Assembly (NCBI GenBank): GCA_039621445.1
Contig: CP154954.1
Location: 69,072,670 to 69,136,669, forward strand
Source: Euglena gracilis
Taxonomy: Eukaryota; Euglenida; Euglenophyceae; Euglenales
Reading direction: 5' to 3'
Length of the DNA stretch: 64,000 nt
The position numbers and the translations under genes were made by a program. The notes below the pieces were generated by a model. It searched no databases and was not told the origin of the DNA. It was given only the letters and a program-made list of their open reading frames with translations. This document shows, piece after piece, positions 54,670 through 64,000 of the stretch (positions within the stretch are counted from its first letter, which is position 1; each line of letters begins with the position of its first letter).

Positions 54670-56005
54670 GCCAGGACGGTGTCCAAGATTGCGTTGCGCC
54701 ACCGTCTGAGGCTATGCACTACCCGACAACATTCACCCGCCTAGTTCACACATGTTTGCGCAAATGTCACACATATGGGTGCATGTACACAGGACAGCAT
54801 GCTTGTTGCTGCAGTTTTATTTCACACAATGCCACAACACAACGGCTCAACACAATAACCAGGAGGGAAAACACAACATTTTTTTTTGCATTTTTGTGAT
54901 TTTGGAAATTTTTGTGGTTTTTTTGCGCGGGGGAATTGATATGCACAATTTTCCCGCAATTTTCTGCAGTTTCCGCGATTTTCCAAAATTTTTGCGCAAT
55001 TTCTGCAATTTTTCTGCAATTTTTCCTTTTCCGCAATTTTTTCGCACGAACCTGAGATGGAAGGTGAAATGAGTTCTGGCCATTCTTGGCCATTTTACAA
55101 ATTTTGACAGAATTTGGTCTGGGTTTTTTCAGGGTTTCCCCCAATTTCTGCTGGGAAATAATTTCGACTTGAAAAATTCTGCATGCCGGACCAGATTTAC
55201 CTGAGACTAAATTTTCATTCAAGAGATTCAATATTTCCAGAATCAGCATGTTCGCTGTTCAGGAACCCCCGAAACTGAAAGGGTGGGTGGCATCAACCCC
55301 CCCCCCCATCCTGGTGGGTGATGGGAGCCACCACAGTCCCACGCAAGGAAAAATTGCTTCCGACCCCATACAGTCCGGACAAAGATGACGGGAAACAAAA
55401 ATGACGGGAAAAATGATGGGAAAATTTCGGTCATGATGATCATGGTTTGGATTCCACTGTCAACAATTGCTCCCTTAAGCTCTTGGTGGTTGCATCTTTT
55501 TTCAAAAAGAATTCCAACTGCAGGTTCATTTTTGATTGAATGAGGTGGCTAATTCCTGATTAGGGGTGGGATTGACATCACCACTAATGCAATCTTTTTC
55601 CGAAACTTCCCACGGCCTAATTAATTCATGAGTTGCCAAATTTTGGATTTTTGATAATGGGGCACCCCCCCCCCCCTTATTTGACCCCCCATAATTGAGT
55701 ATTTGGGTCTGGGGGAAAAATTTTGCCGCCGAAGGAGCAGAAAATTTTTTTTGCACTCTCTCAAATCCAAATTTCACCCCCCCCCTTCACCCCTTTTGTT
55801 GAGCATTACACTGCTCCCCAAACAGGCCACAGAAACAGTCAGGGGGGAAAAATGATGAGAAAAAGAATGTGGGAAAAGTTGGTTTCCCATCAGTTTTGTT
55901 CCCTATCGTCTTTGTACACACTTCATTTCACCATTCCGTATTTCTTCTCTCTTTCTGGGGGCGCCAATTTTCAGGTCAAAGTTTTCCTTCAGTGCCGGAG
56001 TAATT
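54670..56005. other. Downstream of the dehydrogenase, no gene
   Basis: Repetitive A+T-rich DNA with GCAATTTT...GCGCAATTTTTGCAATT patches (54,950-55,040), AATGACGGGAAAAATGATGGG repeats (55,385-55,430), and unique sequence. Confidence 0.5.
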
Positions 56006-56015
56006 CTCTTGGGCG

Positions 56016-56320
56016 CAGGCTTGTGCTTAGTCGGGCGCCTACCCCACGGGGGGGGGGTGCTAGGGGCAGGCACCCCATAGCACCCGATGCCCCCCCCGAG
56101 GGGGGTAGGGTTTTGGTGGGGGGTTCAGGGGGGTGCCTGCCCCTAGCAGGCACCCCCCCCCTCCGACCCCGGCGCCGAAGGCGCGGGGGTCCAGAAAAGG
56201 CCATTTTCAATGAAAATTTTCTGGGTCCGGCCCGGACCCCTATCCCCCCGGGGGGGGGGTGCCTGCTAAGGGCAGGCACCCTATAGCACCCCCCCCCCCC
56301 GGTCGGTAAGCACAAGCATG
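56016..56320. mobile_element. hAT-like MITE (CAGGCTTGTGCTTA family)
   Basis: CAGGCTTGTGCTTA at the left and inverted CATGCTTGTGCTTA at the right (13 of 14). The flanks CTTGGGCG and GGTGGGTG match at only 5 of 8, so the duplication has decayed. The interior has GGGGCAGGCACCCC and GCCTGCCCCTAGCAGGC palindromes and the hairpin GGCGCCGAAGGCGC, as in the 1,349 element. Confidence 0.7.
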
Positions 56321-56696
56321 GGTGGGTGTTGGGATGGGACCCCCCCTGTATTCCAATGCTGCAGAGTTGGAAATGGTTTTGCTCCCTGGGCATCCAGTGG
56401 ATTGCTCTGTAATCAGATAGATCTGTAATCAGCATCCCCACAGACTGTTTCATCAATGTGGTTTTTTTTGCGGCACTGTTCTGAAGGAGCCCCGAAAGCG
56501 ACTCGATGGGGTAAATGCCCAGCACCAAGGGGGGCACACCTTCCGTGCCCCGACCCAATGATTTGCAACCTCCATGATGTGTTCTTTCCCTCTTCAAAAG
56601 ATGTTTTTGTGCAATGCGTCGGGCCGGTTCTGCCAATGCATCTTTATTTGCGTGCTGGTGAGTGGTGTTTAAGTGTGCGCGCACACACAAACACAC

Positions 56697-56700
56697 ACAT

Positions 56701-56787
<87 letters not shown>

Positions 56788-56815
56788 AACACACGCGCGC
56801 GCGCGCACACATGCA

Positions 56816-56881
<66 letters not shown>
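56697..56881. repeat. (CA)n microsatellite with CACG interruption
   Basis: (CA)n to 56,782, then a CGCGCG/ACGC-rich interruption, then (CA)n again. Long open frames here are Thr-His/Cys-Val artefacts. Confidence 0.97.
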
Positions 56882-56884
<3 letters not shown>

Positions 56885-56886
<2 letters not shown>

Positions 56887-57755
56887 ATGGTTTTTTCCCA
56901 GTCACAACAAATTTCATTTTACCAACAAAGCATTGGACATAAAGGCAGACAAAAAATCAGTCTGAGTGCACATCATTCAGTGCATGCTTCTTGGTTTTGG
57001 AGCCAACGTCGCATCTGCGAATCCTTATAACCTTCACACTCCAGTGCGCACACAATCCCGTGAAATCTAACGCGCATGCCATATTGCTCTGTCCTTGTCG
57101 TACGCTGCTGTCACGGTTTTGTTGGTTGTTTAATCATAAACTAAACGACTGAAGGAGCTGGTGTCCCTGCCCCAATGTGGGAGTTTTTTTCTTATTTTTT
57201 TTTTGATTTGGAAGGGTGATTTCCAATCATTGCAGAAGTTGTTGCTGGCTTCTTGAAAAGTGAAGGTGCCCTCCCACCCCCAGCTATGGTATGTCTTCCG
57301 ACCCGAGGTCTTCTGGCAAAGCGCCAGACAGCCACGCTTCATAGTGACACAATCTTTCCCAAAGCTGGGCAATGTTGTACCCCAGAAAATTTCCGCGGAC
57401 CGCTTGATGGGTGCGTTGCTTCCTTTCAACGACGTGCCTGAATGTTGTGCGTCGGGCTCAGAAAATAGGTTGATTAGTTGCCACATCACCTTCAATCGAA
57501 AGTTTCTCTTATCGACCAGCGATGACAACTGTATCTGACCAAATTGTACAAAATGCTTATTCTGAACTTCCAGAAAATGAAACGGGACATCCCAAGTTCA
57601 GCCAGTTGCAATCATCTGACCACAAAAACCAGCCCTTGTCTGGTCCAAGAGGCTTCCAGAACCCCATAGGACCAAAAATGTCGAGAAAAAGTGGTAATCA
57701 AAAATGTCCAAAAGTTCACCAAAATTCCCAATCTGACCAGCAGCAGATTTCAATG
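56885..57755. other. No supported gene
   Basis: Unique-looking DNA with a 132-codon frame on the - strand (57,130-57,528) that has no recognisable domain or splice context. Confidence 0.4.
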
Positions 57756-57756
57756 G

Positions 57757-58398
57757 AATGGAAATAGATTGACATAAACGGGCGCCTGAATGAAAATCGA
57801 CTGACCTAACGGGCGCCTGAATGGAAATTGACTGACCTGAACGGGCTCCTGAATGGAAATCGACTGACCAAACGGGCGCCTGAATCAGGCTTTTGCTTAA
57901 GGGATTGCAGTGCCCCCCCCCCCCCCCCCCGGGGGGGGGGCTGGACAAATTTGTCTAGTGGGATTTCAAGCAGACCCCCCCGGGGGGGTCTGCTAGCAGG
58001 GCTAGCTAGTGGAATTTTTTTTCCAGTGACCGGCGCAAAGCGTCGGAAATTTTTTTTGGGACCCCCCAAAATGGCCACAAATGCCCGTTTTTGGCCATTT
58101 TTGGGAAATTTTGGAACAAAATCAGCCAAAAACCTCTGAAAAACCTCATTTCCACCTTGGCGCGCAGCGCCTGAAGAAAAAATTTTTTCCAGTGGGGGGG
58201 ACCCCCGGACCCCCCCCCCCCGCCGGGGGGGGGAGGGGGGCCCTAGTTAGTTAGTCCATTTTTTCCAGTGTCTAGCCGATTGGCTAGCCAGTCCCCCCCC
58301 CCCCCCCGGGGTCCTTAAGCAAGAGCCTGGCCTGAATGGAAATTGACTGACGTAAACGGGCGCCTGAATGGAAATCGACTGACGTAAACATTCAGCAT
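57757..58398. repeat. 32-bp minisatellite, interrupted by a MITE
   Basis: Units of the form ATGGAAATCGACTGAC followed by STAAACGGGCGCCTGA: four copies before 57,885 and two after 58,330. Removing the MITE and one duplication restores an unbroken unit. Confidence 0.9.
57886..58329. mobile_element. hAT-like MITE (CAGGCTTTTGCTTAAGG family), perfect TSD
   Basis: CAGGCTTTTGCTTAAGG at the left and inverted CAGGCTCTTGCTTAAGG at the right (16 of 17), flanked by GCCTGAAT on both sides (57,878-57,885; 58,330-58,337). The 444-bp interior has mirrored C/G runs, nested GCTAGC-type palindromes, and hairpins ACCGGCGCAAAGCGTCGG and GGCGCGCAGCGCC. It is the reference copy for the fragments at 27.9, 40.1-40.7 and 48.5-49.3 kb. 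Confidence 0.93.
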
Positions 58399-58867
58399 GA
58401 ATTCCGTTTACGTCAGCAGAAAGTCAAGGCAGGCGTCGGGCCCAGAAAATAGGTTTTAACAAATGCCTGGCTGATTTTTATTTTTGAATGTGGAAAGTGA
58501 GCCCCTTCCGCAATCGGGTGGCGGGAGGTGGTCGGTACGCCAGGTTTTGTTGTGAGCCATTGAGCTGCTGTTCTCGCCTGCCCAACTGGTGGGTCAGACG
58601 AAGCAAACCGCCCTCCCGGGCCTGTCCTCTGTCCCCAAACATTTGGCTCAGTCTCCCCGCCATATGCTCGGGCGATCTGCAGGAGGATTCCGGGCCAGGA
58701 TTTGCTTAAAATTTGCCAGCCTTATTCTTGGGTTCCATTGCGACCGGGGAATGAGGTGGGGCAGCCCAGGCCCCCTGACAGCCTGACAGGGGAGAGCCAC
58801 CTCTGCCCCACATCTTCAACTTCAGCTCAGGAATGCATTGTGTTGGCAGTGGTAATGTTTCCATCGT

Positions 58868-59558
58868 TGGGGGTCTGCTAGCAGAGGGCTAGCCGGTGTC
58901 AGTTTTTTCCAAGTGACTGGCGCAAAGCGCCGGAAATTTTTTCACCCCCAAACCTGCCGAAAATGCCCAATTTTGAAAATTTTAGAATTCTTTGGCCACC
59001 CAACCCAGCCAAAAAAGAAACGCACCGCCCATTTCCACGAAGGGGCCACAAGGATTTGCACAACCCAAATCTGGACCAGGGGTTTTTTTTTGGTCGTGGG
59101 GGTGGGTGGGTCCAGCTGAGCCCCCCAGGGGCCGTGGGATGTACTTTTCGGCGCCGAATGCGCCGAAAATTTTTTAACGAGAGAAAGGGTGCTATTTTTG
59201 GCATTTTCGCGATTTTGGGGCCATTTTCGGGGAAAATGGAGTGGGTCCCCCGGGAACCCCCCGGGGGGCCCACTCCTGAGGTGGTGGGTGGGTGGGGCGG
59301 ACTAGGCAATTGCTTAAGCACTGACCGACCCCCCCCCCCCCCGGGGCGACTGGTTTTTTCAGAGTGACTGACTGGTTTTTGGTCCAGACCCCCCCCCCCC
59401 GGAGAAGTGGCCGTTTTCTGAGTGGCCGACCCCCCGGGGGGGGTAGTGACTTTTTGAAAATGAGTGACTGGTTTTTAAAAAAGTGGAGTGACCCCCCCCC
59501 CCCCGGGGGTCGGTAAAAAATTGTATGGGGCGGACCCCCCCCGTCTTAATAAAAACCC
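58868..59558. repeat. Cluster of MITE fragments
   Basis: 58,868-58,970 matches the interior of the 57,886 element (TCTGCTAGCAG, CAGTGACTGGCGCAAAGCGC variant). 59,145 holds the hairpin TTTTCGGCGCCGAATGCGCC. 59,322-59,527 matches the CATACAAT family to its right end. 59,540-59,558 is TTAATAAAAACCCCTG, a right terminus like those of the 36,116 family. No complete element. Confidence 0.6.
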
Positions 59559-59559
59559 C

Positions 59560-60870
59560 TGATCTGGACAAGCTGCAGTCGACCCCCTTGGGGGAGGACT
59601 GCAAACCTTTGAGTGCAAGCCTGACCACAAAGTGCCGCAAGTTTTTTTCAAAAACGCCCCATGACACCAACTCATGTACAACCCCAAACAAGCCCACATC
59701 ATGTAAATCAGTCCATTGGGTGTTCTTCTAGTGGTATCCACGGACGAATGATGAACACGGTCAATTTCCTGGATCATTTTCGGCTGTATTTCTTCTGTGT
59801 CGATGGCGATGGATTCCTGGTGCTTTCCCCCCGAATCATTTCTGTATTCGCTACGTGCTCAGGATCCCCACCTCTTGGCAAAATTTGCGCACCGTACCGC
59901 ATGCTCAATCAAAATCTCCGAGTTCTTTGTTGGAGTCACCCATTCTCCCATTTGGGGGGGGGACAACAACTTGGCCTGGCAACGGGGCACGCCCACCACA
60001 GCAGCTCTTTTTAGGGTGGGATTTTTTCGGTTGCTCGCACCCCCACCAGATGCAGGGGGGGGGAAATGCGTTTCGCATTTTTTCGCATTTTTGCGCATTT
60101 TTTGCGCATTTTTTCAAATTTTCAAAAAATGCGCATTTTTTCGCATTTTTTCGCATTTTTTGCGCATTTTTTCGTTTCGTTTTTTTCAGCACATTTTTTT
60201 TTTGTTTTTTGGCACATTTTTTTGTGATTTTCCAAAATTTTCGCATTTTTTGACCATGTTTGCAATTTTTTGCAAAAATTTGAAAATTTTGACTTTTTTT
60301 TGAAACGTACATTTTCCTCACTATTCTACATAATCTCTTCAAATTTGGTGCCATTTTTGCATGTTTTTGGGTAATTTTTGCATTTTCGTGATTTTTGCGC
60401 ATTTTTTCTCGGATTTTGCACATTTTTGGAAAAAAATGCGCATTTTTTGCGCATTTTTTTGCGCATTTTTTCCGAGGCCAGGCGCGCGCATTTCCCCCCC
60501 CCCCCTGCAGATGGGCCACCTTGAGGACATGCCTTTCTCAGCGGCGGTCTTGTTTGGAGTTTGGATCCCTCTCGGAAAACCAACCAGGGGGCAGGGGGGG
60601 AGGGAATGCACAAAGACCTTTTGAAACCTTTCTGGCAATGTCTGCCATGGTGGTGGAAGAATGCAAACTGTGTCCCTTATTCAAAGTGGTGTTCATCCAG
60701 ACCAGTTTCTGCCAAGGAGACGGCAGAATAAATCAGCTCGGGAAATGACCCTGGCTTCAGAAATCTTGATGGAGCACCAGGTGAGTGGGCAACCAGAAAG
60801 TTGGAAAATGCCCCAGGGACTGCCCATTTAGTAGTTTGTGTCGTGTGTCGTGCGTTGTGGCAACCAGAAG
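59560..60870. other. No supported gene
   Basis: 60,065-60,470 is dense in TTTTTCGCATTTTTGCGCATTTTT, which gives false open frames on both strands. Flanking DNA is unremarkable. Confidence 0.5.
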
Positions 60871-62331
60871 GGCAGGTCGTACTCCCTCGAGGAAAACCGA
60901 CCAGGGAGGAAGGGACACCGAGGGCGAAGCACAAAGACATTGTGAGGCCATGCCTTGCTCGCCGGCGGTGTTGTGTGATTGTTCGTTGTGCTGGGTTAGG
61001 CGTCTCCCCTTAGTGCCGCCTCGCCGGAGTTGGCCGCATTGTCTCCGTCGTGGCGACCGTGGTCCTGTCTCTTCCCCTGGGGGGGTCCCCCCCCTCTTCC
61101 CCCCCTGGCCCCCACTTGCTGACCTAGGGCGTTTGAAGACAATTTTTTTCAACGGGAGGGGGGGGTCGGGCTCACAATGTCTTTGTGCTTCGCCCTCGGT
61201 GTCCCTTCCTCCCCGGTCGGTTTTCCTCGAGGGAGTACGAGGCACCTCGGGCTCCGCACTTTGCCATTGTGAGGCCAGATTGTGCACTGAAATTAGGGGG
61301 GCCAGGGCATTTTCCAAGGCACCTTGGGCACCAAGTCTTTGATAGTGGGCTGTAAAGGCCTCAACCCCTTTCCATTGACCAATTTCACAAACTTCCTGGG
61401 CTGAAAGGCCCAATTTTTTGAGCAATCCAACCCCCGCCCCTCTGGTGGAGTGGGGTCCCCACACATGGGGGGGTACTCCTTGTTTGGACAAAAATTCTCT
61501 TGTAATAGAAGCAATTGTGTCAGCACTTATGGGTGTGTAGGGGGGTTTTAATGAAATCAAAAGGGGACCCCCAGGCTTTACGTTAAAACGGGTGGCGGCC
61601 ACATAAGCCATAATTAAATGAAAGGGACTTATTTGGGGACATTGGGGAATTGAGACCACTCTTTCCCATTTGTGGAATTTTTGCCCCTTACGTTTGATTT
61701 GAATGTAGGGTGCTCCCCCCAACACACTTGTGGCTCTTTTGACTTGTGCCAAATCAGATGAACGATATAAACAGAGGATGCGTGAACAAAAAATGAGCTG
61801 TGTGCGCAATGCACAAATATCAGTGGGCACAGGCTGCCTTGCCAGCCCCAGGAGGATTGGGAGGGGATCCCAAAAAGCACCATACTTCTCCAGATTTTGG
61901 TTCCAAAGCCTTTTATAAGGTGCTAATAAGGTATTAAACCTTAGGCCACCAAAGCCAGGGATCAAAAGCATAGCACTGTATGCATTATGGGCTTGGGCCT
62001 TTGAAAATTGAAAAAGTTGAATTAAAGCGTCAGCCACTTGGTCAGTGGTGGCTAAAGGGGGGGGCACCCCCATTTTGTCCAGAATCACCCATAAAAGCGT
62101 AAAGGCACTTTGGTACCTTTTCAAACTGGGGTTTCTTCCCAGGAAATCCGTAATGGTTGAATTTTGTATTTGTTTCCCCTCCAAAATTTGCCTGAGCAAA
62201 TTATGCAAAGGAGGGGCCACCTGGGGGGTGGCATTTTTTCCCCCCTGCAATTGGTGAACATACCCCTGTAGGGGGTGATTTTTAGGCAGGGGGTCCCTGG
62301 AACTTTCATTTTTATTAACTGGGGCCACCAT
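60757..62331 (-). CDS. DIRS-like tyrosine recombinase ORF
   Basis: On the - strand from the Met at 62,331 (SHMVAPVNKNES) to a stop at 60,757; the same frame is open further upstream but only as a shadow of the reverse transcriptase. Catalytic boxes: Arg in CLYRSSDL (about 190 residues in), KRKGQKFHKW after it, HSTRGAG (H-x-x-R), Trp in GQWKG, and Tyr in FTAHYQRL. This completes the R-H-R-(W)-Y set of tyrosine recombinases, which in DIRS elements insert circular cDNA without target duplication. The last 35 residues or so with clear conservation run into the inverted terminal repeat; beyond about 61,200 the frame is repeat-derived. It overlaps the reverse-transcriptase ORF by about 210 bp in another frame, the usual DIRS layout. 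Confidence 0.9.
   Translation of the reverse strand: MVAPVNKNESSRDPLPKNHPLQGYVHQLQGGKNATPQVAPPLHNLLRQILEGKQIQNSTITDFLGRNPSLKRYQSAFTLLWVILDKMGVPPPLATTDQVADALIQLFQFSKAQAHNAYSAMLLIPGFGGLRFNTLLAPYKRLWNQNLEKYGAFWDPLPILLGLARQPVPTDICALRTQLIFCSRILCLYRSSDLAQVKRATSVLGGAPYIQIKRKGQKFHKWERVVSIPQCPQISPFHLIMAYVAATRFNVKPGGPLLISLKPPYTPISADTIASITREFLSKQGVPPHVWGPHSTRGAGVGLLKKLGLSAQEVCEIGQWKGVEAFTAHYQRLGAQGALENALAPLISVHNLASQWQSAEPEVPRTPSRKTDRGGRDTEGEAQRHCEPDPPLPLKKIVFKRPRSASGGQGGKRGGTPPGEETGPRSPRRRQCGQLRRGGTKGRRLTQHNEQSHNTAGEQGMASQCLCASPSVSLPPWSVFLEGVRPALLVATTHDTRHKLLNGQSLGHFPTFWLPTHLVLHQDF
60879..60945. repeat. DIRS inverted repeat, outer arm
   Basis: Begins GTACTCCCTCGAGGAAAACC. Complementary to 61,172-61,238 with one mismatch. 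Also present in the fragments at 21.48, 26.22 and 27.2 kb. Confidence 0.92.
61172..61238. repeat. DIRS inverted repeat, inner arm
   Basis: Begins TCACAATGTCTTTGTGCTTC. Lies inside the distal part of the recombinase frame, so the repeat encodes the RTPSRKTDRGGRDTEGEA segment conserved in the 21.8 kb copy. Confidence 0.92.
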
Positions 62332-63956
62332 GTGGCTGAATCCCAGTAGGGGGTGACCATCAAAACTTTGGCCTTGGGAAACTTTCTTAATCTGGGGAGA
62401 AATTTTTGAATCACTGACGAGGGGGGGTTTGCATAGAGTCCCCCCATGTTGTCCAGTGGACATTGTAAAGCGTCCACTGCTGTGGCCTCCCAGTGGGGCC
62501 ACCTGGCCACAAATTGCGGCAGTTTTCTGTTGCCTGGGGAGGCAAAGAGGTCTGTTTCCAGATTTATGCAATCTTTGAATTGCTGTTTTAGCCAGTGAAA
62601 AAGGTTGGGGTCCAGTGAGTAATCCCCCCTGTCCATTTCCCATCTGCTTATAGGGTCTGCCAGGCATTCTTTTGAGGGGACCCAGGTCACTTGGAGATTG
62701 ACATTTTTCTCCATGCACCATTTGAAAAATGGTCTTAGCATTGTGTTGAATGGGTCTTTCTTGCCCCCACCTTTTGTAAAGTAATAATAAATTACTTGAT
62801 TGTCCACTGACAGGGACACAGTTTCTCCTGGCTTGCTGAGACTTTTCACTGTGCTTATGGCAGCACTTAACTCCCTTACATTGATGTGTAAAATGGAGTT
62901 TTCTCTCCAAAATTCCTGGACAATTTTTCCAGTTCGAATGTCCAGCCCCCCCCAGGCATGGGTGCTGCTGTCTGAGTGCAACTCTCTTGTTGCGTTTTGG
63001 AGGAAGGGTCTGCCCCCCCAGGTGTCCAGTAAAATTTTTATTTCCCTTAATTGGGCCTTGATTTCCTGGGAAATTGGATGTTTTGAATCCCAGGGGGCTG
63101 CAGAGTTTGTAACTAAAAAATTTGCCAGGGCATCTGTAAATTCCCTTAGAAATGGCAGGGCCATAAGATTGCACCTTATTCGGCCCAAAATGGCAGCCAA
63201 TTGCCTTTTTGACATGTAATCTTTTTTGACAATTTTTCCCAATTCCTTTTTTATTGTTTTGATCTTCTGGGGGGGAACCTGCAGTTTTCCTTCCTGAAAG
63301 TTTAGTTGAAATCCCAGATGATTTACCACTTGGGTGGGCTGCAGGGTGGATTTTTTGACATTTATTTTGAAACCTGAGCTGATTAAATCCCCGACTACTG
63401 TGTTCAGGTGATTTTGTAAAATGTTTTGTGTTGGGGCCACCAGCAAAATGTCGTCCAGGTAAATAAAAACCTGGATCCCCCTTTTTCTCCACAGTTTTTC
63501 GAATGTTTTCATTACTGACATGAAAATTTGGGGCATCACGTTGAGCCCAAAACATCCTACTTGAAACTCCCATGTTTGCCCCCCTACCTGATGCCTCAGA
63601 AATGGCCTTAGGGCCTGGCTTGCTGGGATGTGAAAATAGGCATCCTTCAAGTCGATTTTGGCTGCCCAGTGGCGTTTTTCCAGCACTGGAAAAATGTGTT
63701 GGATGTGATCCAACCTGAAAGGTTTTGCCTGGAACTGTTGATTTAGTTCCCTGCAGTCGCTTATTAACCTCCATTTGGTCTGTCCCCCCTCTGGTTTTGA
63801 AATTAGAAACCAGGGGATCAAATGTTGTGAGTTTGAAGCCCCCACCCTCTTTACGGATCCAGACTTTTCGTAATCCTGCAGGATTTTTTCTGCCTTTTTC
63901 AGGTCTAAATTAGCTCTGGTTTTTGGGTGGGTGGATAATTTTGGGTGATGAACCAA
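62121..63956 (-). CDS. DIRS-like reverse transcriptase / RNase H polyprotein
   Basis: 611 residues from the first Met, with the frame possibly continuing past the window edge. Reverse transcriptase: KWRLISDCRELN (about 61-72), catalytic Asp in KIDLKDAYFHIP (D102), FGLNVMPQIF (137-145), and YLDD (166-169). RNase H: HSDSS (D329), NVRELSAA (E362), SVDNQV (D385), LADPISR (D434). The tail LETDLFASPGNRKLPQFVAR, with YANPP and WWPQL after it, is typical of DIRS/PAT-type elements and is described in that group as a methyltransferase-like region. All expected acidic residues are present, so the protein could be active. It copies element RNA into DNA. Confidence 0.94.
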   Translation of the reverse strand: MVHHPKLSTHPKTRANLDLKKAEKILQDYEKSGSVKRVGASNSQHLIPWFLISKPEGGQTKWRLISDCRELNQQFQAKPFRLDHIQHIFPVLEKRHWAAKIDLKDAYFHIPASQALRPFLRHQVGGQTWEFQVGCFGLNVMPQIFMSVMKTFEKLWRKRGIQVFIYLDDILLVAPTQNILQNHLNTVVGDLISSGFKINVKKSTLQPTQVVNHLGFQLNFQEGKLQVPPQKIKTIKKELGKIVKKDYMSKRQLAAILGRIRCNLMALPFLREFTDALANFLVTNSAAPWDSKHPISQEIKAQLREIKILLDTWGGRPFLQNATRELHSDSSTHAWGGLDIRTGKIVQEFWRENSILHINVRELSAAISTVKSLSKPGETVSLSVDNQVIYYYFTKGGGKKDPFNTMLRPFFKWCMEKNVNLQVTWVPSKECLADPISRWEMDRGDYSLDPNLFHWLKQQFKDCINLETDLFASPGNRKLPQFVARWPHWEATAVDALQCPLDNMGGLYANPPSSVIQKFLPRLRKFPKAKVLMVTPYWDSATWWPQLIKMKVPGTPCLKITPYRGMFTNCRGEKMPPPRWPLLCIICSGKFWRGNKYKIQPLRISWEETPV

Positions 63957-64000
63957 GGGGGGTTGAATGCCCTCCTTGATGAGTTGACATGTTGCTGGGG

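Larger units (their letters stand above)
60879..64000 (-). mobile_element. DIRS-like retrotransposon, 3' part, cut by the window end
   Basis: Order on the - strand: reverse transcriptase, RNase H and C-terminal tail, overlapping tyrosine recombinase, and an inverted-repeat terminus. The reading frames are intact over 3 kb, so the copy is young. The 67-bp arms at 60,879-60,945 and 61,172-61,238 match at 66 of 67. The upstream gag-like ORF and 5' terminus lie beyond 64,000. Decayed relatives occur at 19.5-27.2 kb. Confidence 0.92.

Noticed and set aside
60060-60500. Lys/Asn/Cys- or Phe/Ala/His-rich frames on both strands, considered as a membrane or repeat protein
   Set aside because: They come from TTTTTCGCATTTTTGCGC repetition; both strands are open for the same reason.
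60757-63774. A single 1,005-residue protein covering the recombinase and everything upstream
   Set aside because: The first 480 or so residues are the out-of-frame shadow of the reverse transcriptase; true coding in this frame starts near 62,331.

Overview
The window is nuclear DNA of a eukaryote. Coding sequence occurs as short GC-rich exons with GT...AG boundaries, separated by 0.3-2.7 kb introns. Between them lie di-, tri- and hexanucleotide microsatellites, long runs of C or G, and many small inverted-repeat elements. There is no bacterial-style gene packing, operon, rRNA, tRNA or CRISPR array that I can support. A free-living microbial eukaryote (protist or alga) fits the compact exons and the DIRS-type retroelements, but I cannot name the lineage.

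Layout: 0.87-5.6 kb (+) carries exons of a probable class III nucleotide cyclase, degraded or mis-sequenced in two places. 5.6-19.5 kb is mostly repeats: an 11-bp minisatellite, complex repeat R1, a (TA)n tract, (TC)n, an ATGTAT satellite and G/C-rich elements, with one isolated exon-like island near 17.0 kb. 19.5-27.2 kb is a graveyard of DIRS-like retrotransposon pieces plus two unplaced ORFs. 27-33 kb holds G/C-tract elements, a hAT-like MITE and repeat R2, followed by a poly-T tract and a 383-bp inverted-repeat element full of GCGGCGCAC-like motifs. 34.0-37.4 kb (-) holds the last four exons of an unrecognised protein with a Tyr/Asp/Arg-rich tail. 43.3-54.7 kb (+) holds nine exons of the C-terminal two thirds of L-2-hydroxyglutarate dehydrogenase. 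56-60.8 kb is repeats, MITEs and a 32-bp minisatellite. 60.9-64.0 kb (-) is the 3' part of a nearly intact DIRS-like element (reverse transcriptase, RNase H, tyrosine recombinase, inverted repeat), cut by the window edge.

The most striking pattern is a set of non-autonomous hAT-like MITEs (265-444 bp). They have several different terminal inverted repeats (CAGGGTTYGATATAAGG, CAGGCTTTTGCTTAAGG, CAGGCTGTWTTTTA, CAGGGGTTTTTTTTAAG, CATACAAT). Six copies have perfect 8-bp target-site duplications and one more has a 7/8 match. Their termini differ, but the interiors share a design: facing C-runs and G-runs plus a GGCGC-loop-GCGCC hairpin. They sit in introns of both real genes, one within the polypyrimidine tract of a splice acceptor. 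Apart from the two multi-exon genes, the cyclase and the DIRS ORFs, I see little credible coding sequence; most long open frames are microsatellite or G/C-tract translations.
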